The notes below the pieces were generated by a model that saw nothing but the letters and a program-made list of their open reading frames with translations, did not search any database and was not told where the DNA came from. Below, in pieces: positions 18,070 through 26,588 of a DNA stretch of 64,000 nucleotides. Positions within the stretch are counted from its first letter, which is position 1, and the number at the start of each line of letters is the position of its first letter. This stretch comes from an uncultured Albidovulum sp. (GTDB taxonomy: Bacteria; Pseudomonadota; Alphaproteobacteria; Rhodobacterales; Rhodobacteraceae), in contig CAJYAD010000001.1 of NCBI GenBank assembly GCA_913064775.1, forward strand, positions 204,259 through 268,258. Direction: 5' to 3'. A program made the translations under genes and the position numbers.

Positions 18070-18762
18070 TCAGTCCTTTGCGGGGACGATCTGCTGGGCG
18101 ATGCCGGCGAAGACGAGGTAGAGGCTGGTGATCGTCAGGCCCGCGTGGGAAATCGGGCCTGCATCGAAATTCGCCGCCGCGCACCAGCCGGCAAAGCCGG
18201 TCCAGGCCAGCGCCACCGGCAGCGATACCTTCCGCCAGCGCTCGGTCCGCACCGGGTGGATGAATTTCAGCGGCGTGAACATCGCCCCCGCCAGCACCAC
18301 CACCAGTCCCAGCGTGACCCAGCTGGACGGTTCCAGCGCGAAGATCACGATGGCGAACATGTTCCAGCAACCGGGGAAGCCGGCAAAGGAATTATCCTTT
18401 GTCTTCATGCGCGTATCGGCGAAATAGATCACGCTGGCATAGGTGATGACGATGATCGCCAGCCAGCCCGACCATCCCGGCAGCAGCCCCGACTTGAACA
18501 GCGCATAGGCCGGGATGAAGACATAGGTCAGGTAATCGATGATCAGATCCAGCAGCACCCCGTCGATCTGCGGCGCGTTGTGTTTCACATCGTAGCGCCG
18601 CGCCAGCGGCCCATCGATGCCGTCGACCACGAAGGCGAAGACCAGCCACAGGAACATCAGCGCCCATTTGCCCTCGACCGCCGCCAGCATGGCCAGCATC
18701 GACAGCACCGCGCCGGTGCCGGTGAGCAGGTGGACGAGAAAGGCTTTTTGATGCGCGCTCAT
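18070..18762 (-). CDS. pcs: Phosphatidylcholine synthase (CDP-diacylglycerol--choline O-phosphatidyltransferase)
   Basis: 230 residues, integral membrane. The CDP-alcohol phosphotransferase motif is complete: DGPLARRYDVKH followed by DGVLLDLIID. The length and pattern fit bacterial Pcs, which joins choline to CDP-diacylglycerol in one step to make phosphatidylcholine in the inner membrane. This route needs imported choline, which the ChoXWV system at 56.6-59.5 kb can supply. The gene stands alone, ends 24 bases from the stop of the convergent decarboxylase gene, and has an 82-base upstream gap. Confidence 0.9.
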   Translation of the reverse strand: MSAHQKAFLVHLLTGTGAVLSMLAMLAAVEGKWALMFLWLVFAFVVDGIDGPLARRYDVKHNAPQIDGVLLDLIIDYLTYVFIPAYALFKSGLLPGWSGWLAIIVITYASVIYFADTRMKTKDNSFAGFPGCWNMFAIVIFALEPSSWVTLGLVVVLAGAMFTPLKFIHPVRTERWRKVSLPVALAWTGFAGWCAAANFDAGPISHAGLTITSLYLVFAGIAQQIVPAKD

Positions 18763-18843
18763 GGCCCCGTCATGCAGAAGAATCGCCTCATTTGCAACCG
18801 GGCCAGCCCCCCCGGGGGCGGCACAATACGCGGGCGCGCCTGA

Positions 18844-19767
18844 TCACGCGCGCGGGTGGGCACGGGCGTAGACTTCCATCAGCCGCGCGGTGTCGACGGC
18901 GGTATAGGCCTGGGTGGTCGACAGCGAGGCATGGCCCAGCAATTCCTGGATCGCGCGCAGATCGCCGCCCGCCGACAGCAGATGGGTGGCGAAGGAATGG
19001 CGCAGCGCATGCGGCGTGGCGCTGGCGGGCAGACCCAGCGCCATGCGCGCCTGTTCCATCGCCTTGGCAACCTGACGGCGGCTGAGCGCCCCGCCGCGCG
19101 CGCCCAGAAAAAGCGGGCCGCCCGGCGCCGGCGGAATGGGGCAGAGCGCGACATAACGCGCCACCGCCGCGCGCGCCGCCGGCAGCACCGGGACCAGACG
19201 TTCCTTGCCGCCCTTGCCGAGGACGCGCAGCATCTCGGGCAGCGGATGGGCGGCGCCGGTCAGGCCAAGGGCCTCGGAAATCCGCAACCCGCAGCCGTAC
19301 AGCAGCGTCACCACCGCCGCGTCGCGCGCGCCCTGCCAATCGTCGCGCGCCTGGGTCTCGACCGCCGCGATCACCGCGCGCGCCGCATCCTCGTCCAGCG
19401 GGCGCGGCAGCTTGCGCTGGAAGCTGGGGGCGCGGGCCGAAAGCACGGCGGTGGCGTCGAACCCCTCGCGGTCGGACAGCCAGCGCAGAAAGCTTTTCAC
19501 CGCCGACAATTCCCGCGCCAGCGAGCGCGAGGCGATGCCGCGCTGGCGCTCATGCGCCATCCAGGCGCGCATGTCGGTGGGGGCGAGGTCATGCAGGCTG
19601 TTGGTACCGGCGCTGCCGCCCTGATGCTGGCCCAGAAAGGCCAGGAACCCCCCGACATCGGCGCGGTAGGCCTCGGCCGTGTTCGCCGCCGCCCCGTCGA
19701 GCGCCCGCAGATGGGTCAGCCACCCCTCCAGCGCGTCACGCAGCGCCGGCGAGATCGCCAGGCTCAC
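18844..19767 (-). CDS. xerC: Tyrosine recombinase XerC
   Basis: 307 residues: an N-terminal SAM-like DNA-binding domain (about 5-100) and the catalytic domain with Arg162 (GLRISEALGL), Lys185/188 (GKGGKER), His253 and Arg256 (PHALRHSFATHLL), His279 (LLGHASLSTTQAYT) and nucleophile Tyr288. It resolves chromosome dimers at dif together with XerD. The start is a GTG at 19767 that overlaps the stop of the upstream DUF484 gene as GTGA; no ATG fits. The longer open frame upstream is a shadow of DUF484. Confidence 0.92.
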   Translation of the reverse strand: MSLAISPALRDALEGWLTHLRALDGAAANTAEAYRADVGGFLAFLGQHQGGSAGTNSLHDLAPTDMRAWMAHERQRGIASRSLARELSAVKSFLRWLSDREGFDATAVLSARAPSFQRKLPRPLDEDAARAVIAAVETQARDDWQGARDAAVVTLLYGCGLRISEALGLTGAAHPLPEMLRVLGKGGKERLVPVLPAARAAVARYVALCPIPPAPGGPLFLGARGGALSRRQVAKAMEQARMALGLPASATPHALRHSFATHLLSAGGDLRAIQELLGHASLSTTQAYTAVDTARLMEVYARAHPRA

Positions 19768-20471
19768 GACAGCCAGCGCCGCATCGAGCGCTCGAACACC
19801 CCCGAGAAGAAGGCCAGAAGATCGGTGCCTTGGGCGGGTTTGAAATGGTGCGGATCCTCGGCGCCCATCACCAGCATGCCGGGCAGGCGGCCGGGCCCCA
19901 GATCCAGCCGCATCAGCGCCTCGGAGCGCACCCAGGCTGCGGCCTCGCCATAGATCATGTCGGAATCGGGCAGGGTCTGGCGCAGGGTCACGGGGCGCAC
20001 CGGCACGTTGCGCCCGGCGGTCATGTAGGTGTCGACGAAGCCGGGTTCGGCCACGCACAGCACATCCCCCAGCCGCCGCAGCGCCGGGTCGTCCTCGCTT
20101 TGCACCGATTCCAGCACCAGCCGCACGCAATCGACGCGCAGGGTGTCGGCGACCTCGGATCCCAGCCCGGTGAGAAATTCCTCGAAACTCGCGGGATCCA
20201 GCATCCTCAGGATCGCGCGGTGCACCTGATTGGTGCCGGCGAGGTTCTCATAGGCCGCGGCGATCACCGAACGGTGGGTGTCTTCCAGCCGGTCGAGCCG
20301 AGCCTCGAGCCGCTCCATCGCGATGCCGCGCAGGTCGACGATATTCGACCCCATCATGCGTTCGTTCGCCGCGATCAGCGCGCGCATCAGGTCGTGGTCT
20401 TCCAGGATCACGTCGGGATCGGCAAGGATCTTGTCGCGAATCTCTTCCTCGATAGGGGCCGTTTCTGCCAT
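19764..20471 (-). CDS. DUF484 family protein
   Basis: 235 residues. The N-terminal helical part reads EEIRDKILADPDVILEDHDLMRALI, then a coiled-coil stretch MERLEARLDRLEDTHRSVI, and a GAF-like C-terminal domain (about 90-235). DUF484 proteins have no settled function but are often found directly before xerC, as here, with a 4-base overlap. The start at 20471 is the first ATG of the family-like region; about 58 codons of open frame before it overlap the promoter region of the divergent oxidase gene. Confidence 0.85.
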   Translation of the reverse strand: MAETAPIEEEIRDKILADPDVILEDHDLMRALIAANERMMGSNIVDLRGIAMERLEARLDRLEDTHRSVIAAAYENLAGTNQVHRAILRMLDPASFEEFLTGLGSEVADTLRVDCVRLVLESVQSEDDPALRRLGDVLCVAEPGFVDTYMTAGRNVPVRPVTLRQTLPDSDMIYGEAAAWVRSEALMRLDLGPGRLPGMLVMGAEDPHHFKPAQGTDLLAFFSGVFERSMRRWLS

Positions 20472-20683
20472 GTGGAGTCTTGCCTGTGCTGATGCCGCAT
20501 CGTGCCGCTTGTCGCGGCTTTGCCTCATGTTTGCCCGCGAGCCTAACGAAATCGCGAGGAAATGGCCAAGATTTTCACCGCCCCGTGCCCGGGGGGGGCG
20601 GAACTGTGCCTTTGCCGCACGGGCTTGCGCCGCATGGGGCGGCATGGTTCACCGGGGGAAACGTCAGCAAAAGGACATCCCGG

Positions 20684-22096
20684 ATGACCCTGTTCCCTGC
20701 CGATGAAGCCTTTGCCGCCGCGCTAGAGGCGCGCATGCCCGGTGTGGTGCGCCCCCTCGGGCCCCAGTATCTGGAAGAGCCGCGGGGCCGCTATGCGGGC
20801 ACCGGCGGCGTGGTGGCCGCGCCGCGCTCGACGCAGGAGGTGGCGCAGCTGGTGCGTGCCTGCGCCGAGGCCCGCGTGGCGATCGTGCCGCGCGGCGGCG
20901 GCACCGGGCTGGTGGGCGGTCAGGTGATGCCCGGCGATGGCGCGCCGCTGATCCTGTCGCTGGAGCGGATGCGCAAGATCCGCGCGCTGGATGCGGCGGA
21001 AAACGTGCTGATCGCCGAGGCGGGCGTGGTGCTGGAAGAGGTCCACACCGCCGCCGCCGCCGCCGACCGGCTGTTTCCGCTGTCGCTGGCCTCGCAGGGT
21101 TCGTGCCAGGTGGGGGGGATCCTTGCCACCAATGCCGGCGGGGTGAATGTGCTGCGCTATGGCACGGCCCGGGCGCTGTGCCTGGGGATCGAGGCGGTGC
21201 TGGCCGACGGTTCGGTCCTGCACGGGCTGAAGCGGCTGCGCAAGGACAACACGGGCTACGATCTGCGCGATCTGATCATCGGCGCCGAGGGGACGCTGGG
21301 GATCATCACCGCCGCCAGCCTGAAACTGTCGCCGATCCCGGCGGGAGAGGGCGCGGCGCTGATCGCGGTGGAAAGCCCGGCGGCGGCGCTGTCGCTGCTG
21401 GCGCTGGCGCGCGACCGGCTGGGAGAGGGGGTCTCGGCCTTCGAATTGATCGCCGGCCAAAGCTTCGCCTTCCTGCGCGAGACGATGCCCGAACTGCGCC
21501 AGCCCTTCGCCACGCCGCCGGATTGGACGGTGCTGATCGACCTTGGCCTGCCGCGCGGCCTGTCGCCCGATCAGGCGCTCGCGGATCTGTTCGCCGAAGC
21601 TGCCGAGGCGGGGCTGGCCCAAGACGGGGTGATTGCGCAGAGCGCGGCGCAGCGGGCCGATTTCTGGGCCCTGCGCGAGGCCATCCCCCAAGCCAACCGC
21701 CGCATCGGCGCGATCGCCTCGCATGATATATCCCTGCCGCTGTCGGCGGTGGCGGATTTCATCGCCGAGGCGCCGGGTATACTGGCCGAAATCGCCGAGA
21801 TCCGGATCAACTGCTTCGGCCATCTGGGCGACGGCAACCTGCATTACAACGTCTTCCCGCCGCCGCGCCGCGCCCGTGCCGATTACGACGCGCAGCGCGC
21901 CGCGTTCACCCGCGCGGTGCATGATCTGGTGGCCCGGTACGACGGCTCGATCAGCGCCGAACACGGCATCGGCCGCCTCAAGGTAGAAGAGCTGGAACGC
22001 TACGGCGACCCCGCCGCGCTTGCGGTGATGCGCGCCCTCAAGGCGACGCTCGACCCGCTGGGCATCCTGAACCCCGGCGCCGTGCTGCGCGGCTGA
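20684..22096 (+). CDS. FAD-binding oxidase/dehydrogenase (GlcD / D-2-hydroxy acid dehydrogenase family)
   Basis: 470 residues. The N-terminal FAD-binding PCMH domain contains PRGGGTGLVGGQV (70-82) and GGILATNAGGVNVLRYG; the C-terminal oxidase domain ends with CFGHLGDGNLHYNVF, then ISAEHGIGRLK and a Pro-Gly close (LGILNPGAVL). It oxidises a D-2-hydroxy acid such as D-lactate, glycolate or D-2-hydroxyglutarate, passing electrons to FAD. The start at 20684 has AAGGA upstream. It is a single gene; the exact substrate is not decidable here. Confidence 0.85.
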   Translation: MTLFPADEAFAAALEARMPGVVRPLGPQYLEEPRGRYAGTGGVVAAPRSTQEVAQLVRACAEARVAIVPRGGGTGLVGGQVMPGDGAPLILSLERMRKIRALDAAENVLIAEAGVVLEEVHTAAAAADRLFPLSLASQGSCQVGGILATNAGGVNVLRYGTARALCLGIEAVLADGSVLHGLKRLRKDNTGYDLRDLIIGAEGTLGIITAASLKLSPIPAGEGAALIAVESPAAALSLLALARDRLGEGVSAFELIAGQSFAFLRETMPELRQPFATPPDWTVLIDLGLPRGLSPDQALADLFAEAAEAGLAQDGVIAQSAAQRADFWALREAIPQANRRIGAIASHDISLPLSAVADFIAEAPGILAEIAEIRINCFGHLGDGNLHYNVFPPPRRARADYDAQRAAFTRAVHDLVARYDGSISAEHGIGRLKVEELERYGDPAALAVMRALKATLDPLGILNPGAVLRG

Positions 22097-22133
22097 TCCG
22101 GCGGCGCGCTACGCGCAAGTCACCCTCTGCGAT

Positions 22134-22178
22134 GGGGGCTCTGCCCCCAAACCCCCGGAGTATTGCGGCCAAGGTGAA
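22134..22178 (+). repeat. Dispersed intergenic repeat, copy 1 (GGGGGC hairpin plus CCCCCGGAGTATT)
   Basis: GGGGGC-TCT-GCCCCC forms a perfect hairpin and is followed by ACCCCCGGAGTATT and CCAAG-TGAAG. The same 14-base core and flanks recur inverted at 62956-62999. It lies just past the FAD oxidase stop. I recall this motif as frequent between genes in Rhodobacterales. Confidence 0.6.
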
Positions 22179-22226
22179 GGGTAAGGGGGACTCCTTGTTT
22201 CACTCCGGTGGAAATATCCCACGGGG

Positions 22227-22285
22227 GTCGCCATCGAAGCGCCATCGGTCCGAGCGACGATGGCGACGGGGGTGTGAAACCCCCG
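22227..22285. repeat. Nested inverted repeats between convergent genes
   Basis: GTCGCCATCG (22227-22236) is exactly complementary to CGATGGCGAC (22258-22267). Directly next to it CGGGGGT-GTGAA-ACCCCCG (22267-22285) forms a second perfect hairpin. ACGGGGGT occurs as a direct repeat on both sides of the first stem. The second hairpin lies 9 bases beyond the stop of the UPF0173 gene and may end its transcript, though no T run follows. Confidence 0.55.
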
Positions 22286-22294
22286 GCTCCGGCC

Positions 22295-22990
22295 TTACAG
22301 CTCGATCGGCTGCATCACCTCCGGCTCGATCACGTTGACGCCCGGCAGCCCGGCCTTCAGCGCGTCCGCGTTCTGTTCAAGCAGCGGGAAGGTCCTGTAA
22401 TGGCACGGGATCACGGTCTTGAAGTCGAAGAAGGTCTTCGCCGCATAGGCCGCGCGCTTCATGTCCATGGTGAAATGGCCGCCGGCGCACAGGATGCCGA
22501 TGTCGGGTTTGTGCAGGTCGTTGAACACCTTCATGTCGGCCATCACGTCGGTATCGCCCGACAGATAGATCGTGTGCCCTTCGGCGGCGATCATGAAGCC
22601 CGCCTCATGCCCGGCGTAAAGCGGCTGCCCGTCGGGCCCGGGGACCGAGGACGAATGGGTGGCGTTGACCATGGTCACCTTGACGCCGCCCAGATCGACC
22701 GTGCCGCCCTTGTTGAAGCCGACGGTCTGGATGCCGTGCTTCTGCTCCCACCAGGTGAGCAGGTCGTAGATGCCGACCACGGGGATGCCCAGTTCCTTGG
22801 CCAGCGTCACCGAATCCGCGGAATGGTCGCCATGACCGTGGGTCAGCAGGATATGGGTGGCGCCGGCGATGGCCGCGCCGCGCTGGTCTTCGGGGAAGAC
22901 CGGGCTGCCGGTGAACCAGGGGTCGATCAGCAGCGTCTGCCCGCCGATCTCGAGGCGGAAGCTGGAATGGCCAAGCCAGGTAAGTTTCAT
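22295..22990 (-). CDS. Metal-dependent hydrolase, UPF0173 / metallo-beta-lactamase fold
   Basis: 231 residues, the usual size of UPF0173. The metal site HGHGDH is at residues 51-56, preceded by [22 protein letters not shown], with later ligands in HEAGF, LSGDTDV and IPCHYRTFP. These proteins are soluble zinc-type hydrolases with unknown natural substrates. It is monocistronic, divergent from gatC across 170 bases and convergent with the FAD oxidase. Start ATG gives the canonical N-terminus [11 protein letters not shown]. Confidence 0.88.
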   Translation of the reverse strand: MKLTWLGHSSFRLEIGGQTLLIDPWFTGSPVFPEDQRGAAIAGATHILLTHGHGDHSADSVTLAKELGIPVVGIYDLLTWWEQKHGIQTVGFNKGGTVDLGGVKVTMVNATHSSSVPGPDGQPLYAGHEAGFMIAAEGHTIYLSGDTDVMADMKVFNDLHKPDIGILCAGGHFTMDMKRAAYAAKTFFDFKTVIPCHYRTFPLLEQNADALKAGLPGVNVIEPEVMQPIEL

Positions 22991-23163
22991 GCGTTTCCCT
23001 CCATTCAGGTTGCGCTAAGCAGGATAGGGCGCGCGGCGCAGAAGGAAATGGACGGGGGCGCATCGGTGAACGGTTTTTGCGATCGGTCCGCGCGCGCCTG
23101 CCGGGCGCTTGCAGCCCGCCCTCCGCGCGGCTAAACGGGGCGCAAAGCATCAGGGAGTGTCCC

Positions 23164-23451
23164 ATGTCCATCGACATCGATACCGCGCGGCGGGTGGCCC
23201 ATCTTGCCCGCATCAAGGTGGAAGAGGCCGATCTGCCCGCGCTGGCGGGCGAATTGTCCGGCATCCTGACCTTCATGGAGCAGCTGAACGAAGTCGACAT
23301 CGACGGGGTCGAGCCGATGACCGGCGTCACGCCGATGCGCCTGAAGCGGCGCGCCGATGTGGTGGCTGACGGCGACATGCAGGACAAGATCCTGTCGAAT
23401 GCGCCCGATGCGCGCGAGGGGTTCTTTGCCGTGCCGAAGGTGGTGGAATGA
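23164..23451 (+). CDS. gatC: Asp-tRNA(Asn)/Glu-tRNA(Gln) amidotransferase subunit C
   Basis: 95 residues, full-length Gat[37 protein letters not shown] and the C-terminal [12 protein letters not shown]. It wraps around GatA and stabilises the GatCAB complex, which converts misacylated Glu-tRNA(Gln) and Asp-tRNA(Asn). The stop overlaps the gatA start (ATGA), so the two are coupled. A GGGAG lies upstream of the ATG. Confidence 0.96.
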   Translation: MSIDIDTARRVAHLARIKVEEADLPALAGELSGILTFMEQLNEVDIDGVEPMTGVTPMRLKRRADVVADGDMQDKILSNAPDAREGFFAVPKVVE

Positions 23452-24938
23452 GTGACGCACTGAACAAGCTGACGATCGCCGGGGCGCGCGACGCGCTGCG
23501 CAAGGGCGAGGTGAGTGCGGTCGATCTGACCATGGCCTGCATGACGGCGATGGATGCGGCGGGGGATCTGAACGCCTTCGTCCACCCCACGCCGGAAATC
23601 GCGCTGGATCAGGCCCGCGCGGCGGACGCCCGCATCCAGAAGGGCGACGCGCCGGCGATGTGCGGCATCCCGCTGGGGATCAAGGATCTTTTCTGCACCA
23701 AGGGCGTGCCCAGTCAGGCTGCGAGCCGGATCCTGAAAGGCTTCAAGCCGGAATACGAATCGACCGTGACGTCGAAGCTGTTCGACGCCGGCGCGGTGAT
23801 GCTGGGCAAGCTGAACATGGACGAATTCGCCATGGGCAGCTCGAACGAGAGCAGCTGCTACGGCAATGTCGTGAGCCCCTGGCGGCGCGGCGATGACGCC
23901 ACGCCGCTGACGCCCGGCGGCTCGTCCGGCGGCTCGGCCGCGGCGGTGGCGGCGGATCTGTGTCTGGCCGCGACCGGCACCGATACCGGCGGCTCGATCC
24001 GCCAGCCCGCGGCCTTCACCGGCATCGTCGGGCTGAAACCCACCTATGGGCGCTGCTCGCGCTGGGGGATCGTGGCTTTTGCAAGCTCGCTCGATCAGGC
24101 CGGGCCGATGACCAAGTCGGTGCGCGACGCCGCGATCATGCTGGGCACGATGGCCGGTGAGGACGCGAAGGATTCGACCTCTGCCCCGATCGAGGTGCCG
24201 GATTTCGAGGCCATGCTGACCGGAGACATCCGCGGCAAGACCATCGGCATCCCGCGCGAATACCGCATGGACGGCATGCCCGACGAGATCGAGGCGCTCT
24301 GGGCCGAGGGCCGCAAGATGCTGGCGGATGCCGGCGCCAAGATCGTCGACATCAGCCTGCCGCACACCAAATACGCGCTGCCCGCCTATTACGTGATCGC
24401 GCCGGCCGAGGCGTCGTCGAACCTCGCGCGCTATGACGGGGTGCGCTATGGTCACCGCGCCACGCTGGGCACCGGCGACGGCATCACCGAGATGTATGAA
24501 AAGACCCGCGCCGAGGGCTTCGGCGCGGAGGTCCAGCGCCGGGTGATGATCGGCACCTATGTGCTGTCGGCGGGCTTCTACGACGCCTATTACAACCGCG
24601 CCCGCAAGGTTCGCGCGCTGATCAAGCGCGATTTTGAACAGGTCTTCGCCCAAGGCATCGACGCGATCCTGACGCCGGCGACGCCCTCGGCCGCCTTCGG
24701 GCTGGGCGAGATGGCCAATGCCGACCCGGTGCAGATGTATCTGAACGACGTGTTCACCGTGACGGTGAACCTGGCCGGGCTGCCGGGGATCTCGGTTCCG
24801 GCTGGCAGTGACCGTCAGGGGCTGCCCCTGGGGCTGCAACTGATCGGCCGGCCCTGGGAAGAGGGCGATCTGCTGAACACCGCGCAGGTGCTGGAACGGG
24901 CGGCAGGATTCGCGGCGAAGCCCGCGAAATGGTGGTAG
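23448..24938 (+). CDS. gatA: Asp-tRNA(Asn)/Glu-tRNA(Gln) amidotransferase subunit A
   Basis: 496 residues of the amidase signature family with the Ser-cisSer-Lys triad: Lys79 ([10 protein letters not shown]), cis-Ser159 region ([12 protein letters not shown]) and nucleophile Ser183 ([10 protein letters not shown]). It releases ammonia from glutamine for transamidation of misacylated tRNA, together with GatC and GatB; gatB is not in the window. The tyrosine-lined pocket motif [17 protein letters not shown] is typical of GatA rather than of catabolic amidases. Confidence 0.96.
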   Translation: MSDALNKLTIAGARDALRKGEVSAVDLTMACMTAMDAAGDLNAFVHPTPEIALDQARAADARIQKGDAPAMCGIPLGIKDLFCTKGVPSQAASRILKGFKPEYESTVTSKLFDAGAVMLGKLNMDEFAMGSSNESSCYGNVVSPWRRGDDATPLTPGGSSGGSAAAVAADLCLAATGTDTGGSIRQPAAFTGIVGLKPTYGRCSRWGIVAFASSLDQAGPMTKSVRDAAIMLGTMAGEDAKDSTSAPIEVPDFEAMLTGDIRGKTIGIPREYRMDGMPDEIEALWAEGRKMLADAGAKIVDISLPHTKYALPAYYVIAPAEASSNLARYDGVRYGHRATLGTGDGITEMYEKTRAEGFGAEVQRRVMIGTYVLSAGFYDAYYNRARKVRALIKRDFEQVFAQGIDAILTPATPSAAFGLGEMANADPVQMYLNDVFTVTVNLAGLPGISVPAGSDRQGLPLGLQLIGRPWEEGDLLNTAQVLERAAGFAAKPAKWW

Positions 24939-25612
24939 CCGGGGGCTTTCCCTCGCCCAACCACGGGCCGCGCCGCGACGGGTTGCGGCCCGAGCTGGTG
25001 GTGCTGCATTTCACCAACATGGCCAGCGCCGCGGCGGCGCGGGCGCGGCTGTGTGATCCGGTCGCCGAGGTCTCGGCCCATTGGCTGATCGATGAGGACG
25101 GCCAGGCCGAGCAACTGGTCGACGAGGCCTGCCGCGCCTGGCACGCCGGCGTCGGCGCTTGGCGGGGGCGGGGGGATGTGAATTCCCGCTCGATCGGGGT
25201 CGAGCTGGCCAATTCCGGCGACCGACCCTTCCCCGAGGCGCAGATGCGCGCGTTGGAGGATCTGCTGCGCGGTATCCTGGCGCGCTGGGCGATCGCGCCC
25301 GAAGGCGTCATCGCGCATTCCGACATGGCGCCGGGGCGCAAGGTCGATCCCGGCCCGCGCTTCGATTGGCGCAGGCTTGCCCTGCAGGGGCTGTCGGTCT
25401 GGCCCGAAGGCGCGGGGCCGGCCGATCCTGCGGGCTTTCGGGCCGATGCGCTGGCCTTCGGCTACCCCGACGTGGCGCCCGAGCGGCTGCTGCATGCCTT
25501 TCGGTTACGGTTCCGCCCCTGGGCCCGGGGGGCGCTTGATGCGGGCGACGCGGGGCGGGCGCGCTGGCTGGCCGAACGCTATCCCGGCCCGGGTGTCGCG
25601 CAGGGCGCTTGA
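24929..25612 (+). CDS. N-acetylmuramoyl-L-alanine amidase (AmiD-like, amidase_2)
   Basis: 227 residues. The amidase_2 domain has the zinc ligand His in LVVLHFTNM (about residue 27), the middle [16 protein letters not shown] and WHAGVG, and the C-terminal ligands in [15 protein letters not shown]; a small helical domain follows ([20 protein letters not shown]). It cleaves the bond between muramic acid and L-alanine, probably for wall recycling. No signal peptide is visible, so it may be cytoplasmic. Its start lies inside the gatA end with a 10-base overlap. Its stop codon overlaps the -35 element of the rnpB promoter. Confidence 0.88.
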   Translation: MVVAGGFPSPNHGPRRDGLRPELVVLHFTNMASAAAARARLCDPVAEVSAHWLIDEDGQAEQLVDEACRAWHAGVGAWRGRGDVNSRSIGVELANSGDRPFPEAQMRALEDLLRGILARWAIAPEGVIAHSDMAPGRKVDPGPRFDWRRLALQGLSVWPEGAGPADPAGFRADALAFGYPDVAPERLLHAFRLRFRPWARGALDAGDAGRARWLAERYPGPGVAQGA

Positions 25613-25637
25613 CCGCCCCCCTGCCGCCGCCTAGAGG
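25609..25637 (+). promoter_or_regulatory. Candidate promoter of rnpB
   Basis: TTGACC, a 17-base spacer and TAGAGG stand directly before the RNase P RNA. The predicted start point about 25644 coincides with the first base of the P1 helix. The -35 box includes the last bases of the amidase gene. Confidence 0.6.
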
Positions 25638-25643
25638 TGGCGC

Positions 25644-26040
25644 CGCGCGGATGGCCGGACGGCCGCGTGCCCCGAAAGGGGTGCGAGGAAAGTCCGGACT
25701 CCATGAGATGATGGTGCCGGGTAACGCCCGGCCGGGGAAACCCGAGGGAAAGCGCCACAGAGAAGAGACCGCCCTCGCTTGCGGGGGTAAGGGTGAAACG
25801 GTGGGGTAAGAGCCCACCGCGGGCCTGGCAACAGGAACGGCACGGCAAGCCCCACCAGGAGCAATGCCGAATAGGGGCCCCACGCGGCATGATCCCCTCG
25901 GGGATATCACCGCAGGGACGTCTCAGCCCGGGGCCCGGGTTGGCAGCTAGAGCCTGTCGGTAACGGCAGGCGCAGAGGAATGGTCGTCGAGGGGGCGCGA
26001 GCCCCTGAACAAAATCCGGCTTACAGGCCATCCGCGCAAA
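25644..26040 (+). ncRNA. rnpB: RNase P RNA, bacterial A type
   Basis: About 395 nt. The 5' GCGCGGATGGCC pairs with the 3' GGCCATCCGCGC to form P1. The universally conserved GAGGAAAGTCCGGACTCC follows, and near the 3' end AGAGGAATGGTCGTCGA and AAAATCCGGCTTACAGG are present, with GGTAACGGCAGG and CAACAGGAACGGC between them. It is the catalytic RNA that trims tRNA 5' leaders. Reading frames across this stretch on both strands are chance. Ends are placed by pairing and are good to a few bases. Confidence 0.96.
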
Positions 26041-26192
26041 TTCCTCCCATATTCCGGCAGGGTAAGGGGGCATCAAATCCGGATCTTCAGCCGCCTTTGT
26101 GGTTGACTCCGGTCGGGGCATCGCTAAAAGGCGGGCTTCAAGGATTTCACGGGCGGCGCCAGGGGTGCATGCCCGGCGCAAGGAGAGCGACT

Positions 26193-26360
26193 ATGGCGAA
26201 GCCGACGACGATCAAGATCCGTCTGAACTCGACGGCGGGCACCGGGCACTTCTACGTGACCAAGAAGAACGCCCGCACCATGACCGAAAAGATGTCGGTC
26301 AAGAAATACGACCCGGTCGTGCGTCAGCACGTCGAGTACAAGGAAGGCAAGATCAAGTAA
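26193..26360 (+). CDS. rpmG: 50S ribosomal protein L33
   Basis: 55 residues: [52 protein letters not shown]. This is the cysteine-free form of L33 (no zinc ribbon), as usual in proteobacteria. It binds 23S rRNA near the E site. AGGAGAG precedes the ATG. A strong terminator follows, so it is transcribed alone or from rnpB. Confidence 0.97.
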   Translation: MAKPTTIKIRLNSTAGTGHFYVTKKNARTMTEKMSVKKYDPVVRQHVEYKEGKIK

Positions 26361-26386
26361 GATCTGCCATTCTGACACCGGATCGG

Positions 26387-26411
26387 GCCGCGCATTTGCG
26401 CGGCCTTTTTC
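26387..26411 (+). terminator. Rho-independent terminator after rpmG
   Basis: GGCCGCGC, loop ATTT, GCGCGGCC and then TTTTT: an 8-bp perfect GC stem with a T run, 26 bases after the stop. Confidence 0.92.
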
Positions 26412-26588
26412 ATTGCGCCACAGATGGAACCCGCCCGGCCCGGGCTGGGCGGCGCCTGCCCCGCGCCTGCGGTGCGCAGCGGGCGAAAGAAGACTGCGCG
26501 CGTCCGTTGGTTCTGGCGATCCCCGGCCCATCGGGGCTATGGATGGCAAGGCCCCATCCGCGGGGGCCTGTTCGGGGGAGAAGACAGG

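Noticed and set aside
23164..24938. gatCA considered as part of a catabolic amidase cluster
   Set aside because: GatC and the GatA-specific motifs show that it is the tRNA-dependent amidotransferase; only the amidase at 51282 belongs to a catabolic operon.
25579..26181. Open frames on both strands across the RNase P RNA
   Set aside because: The stretch is rnpB by its conserved core and P1 pairing; the frames encode nothing recognisable.
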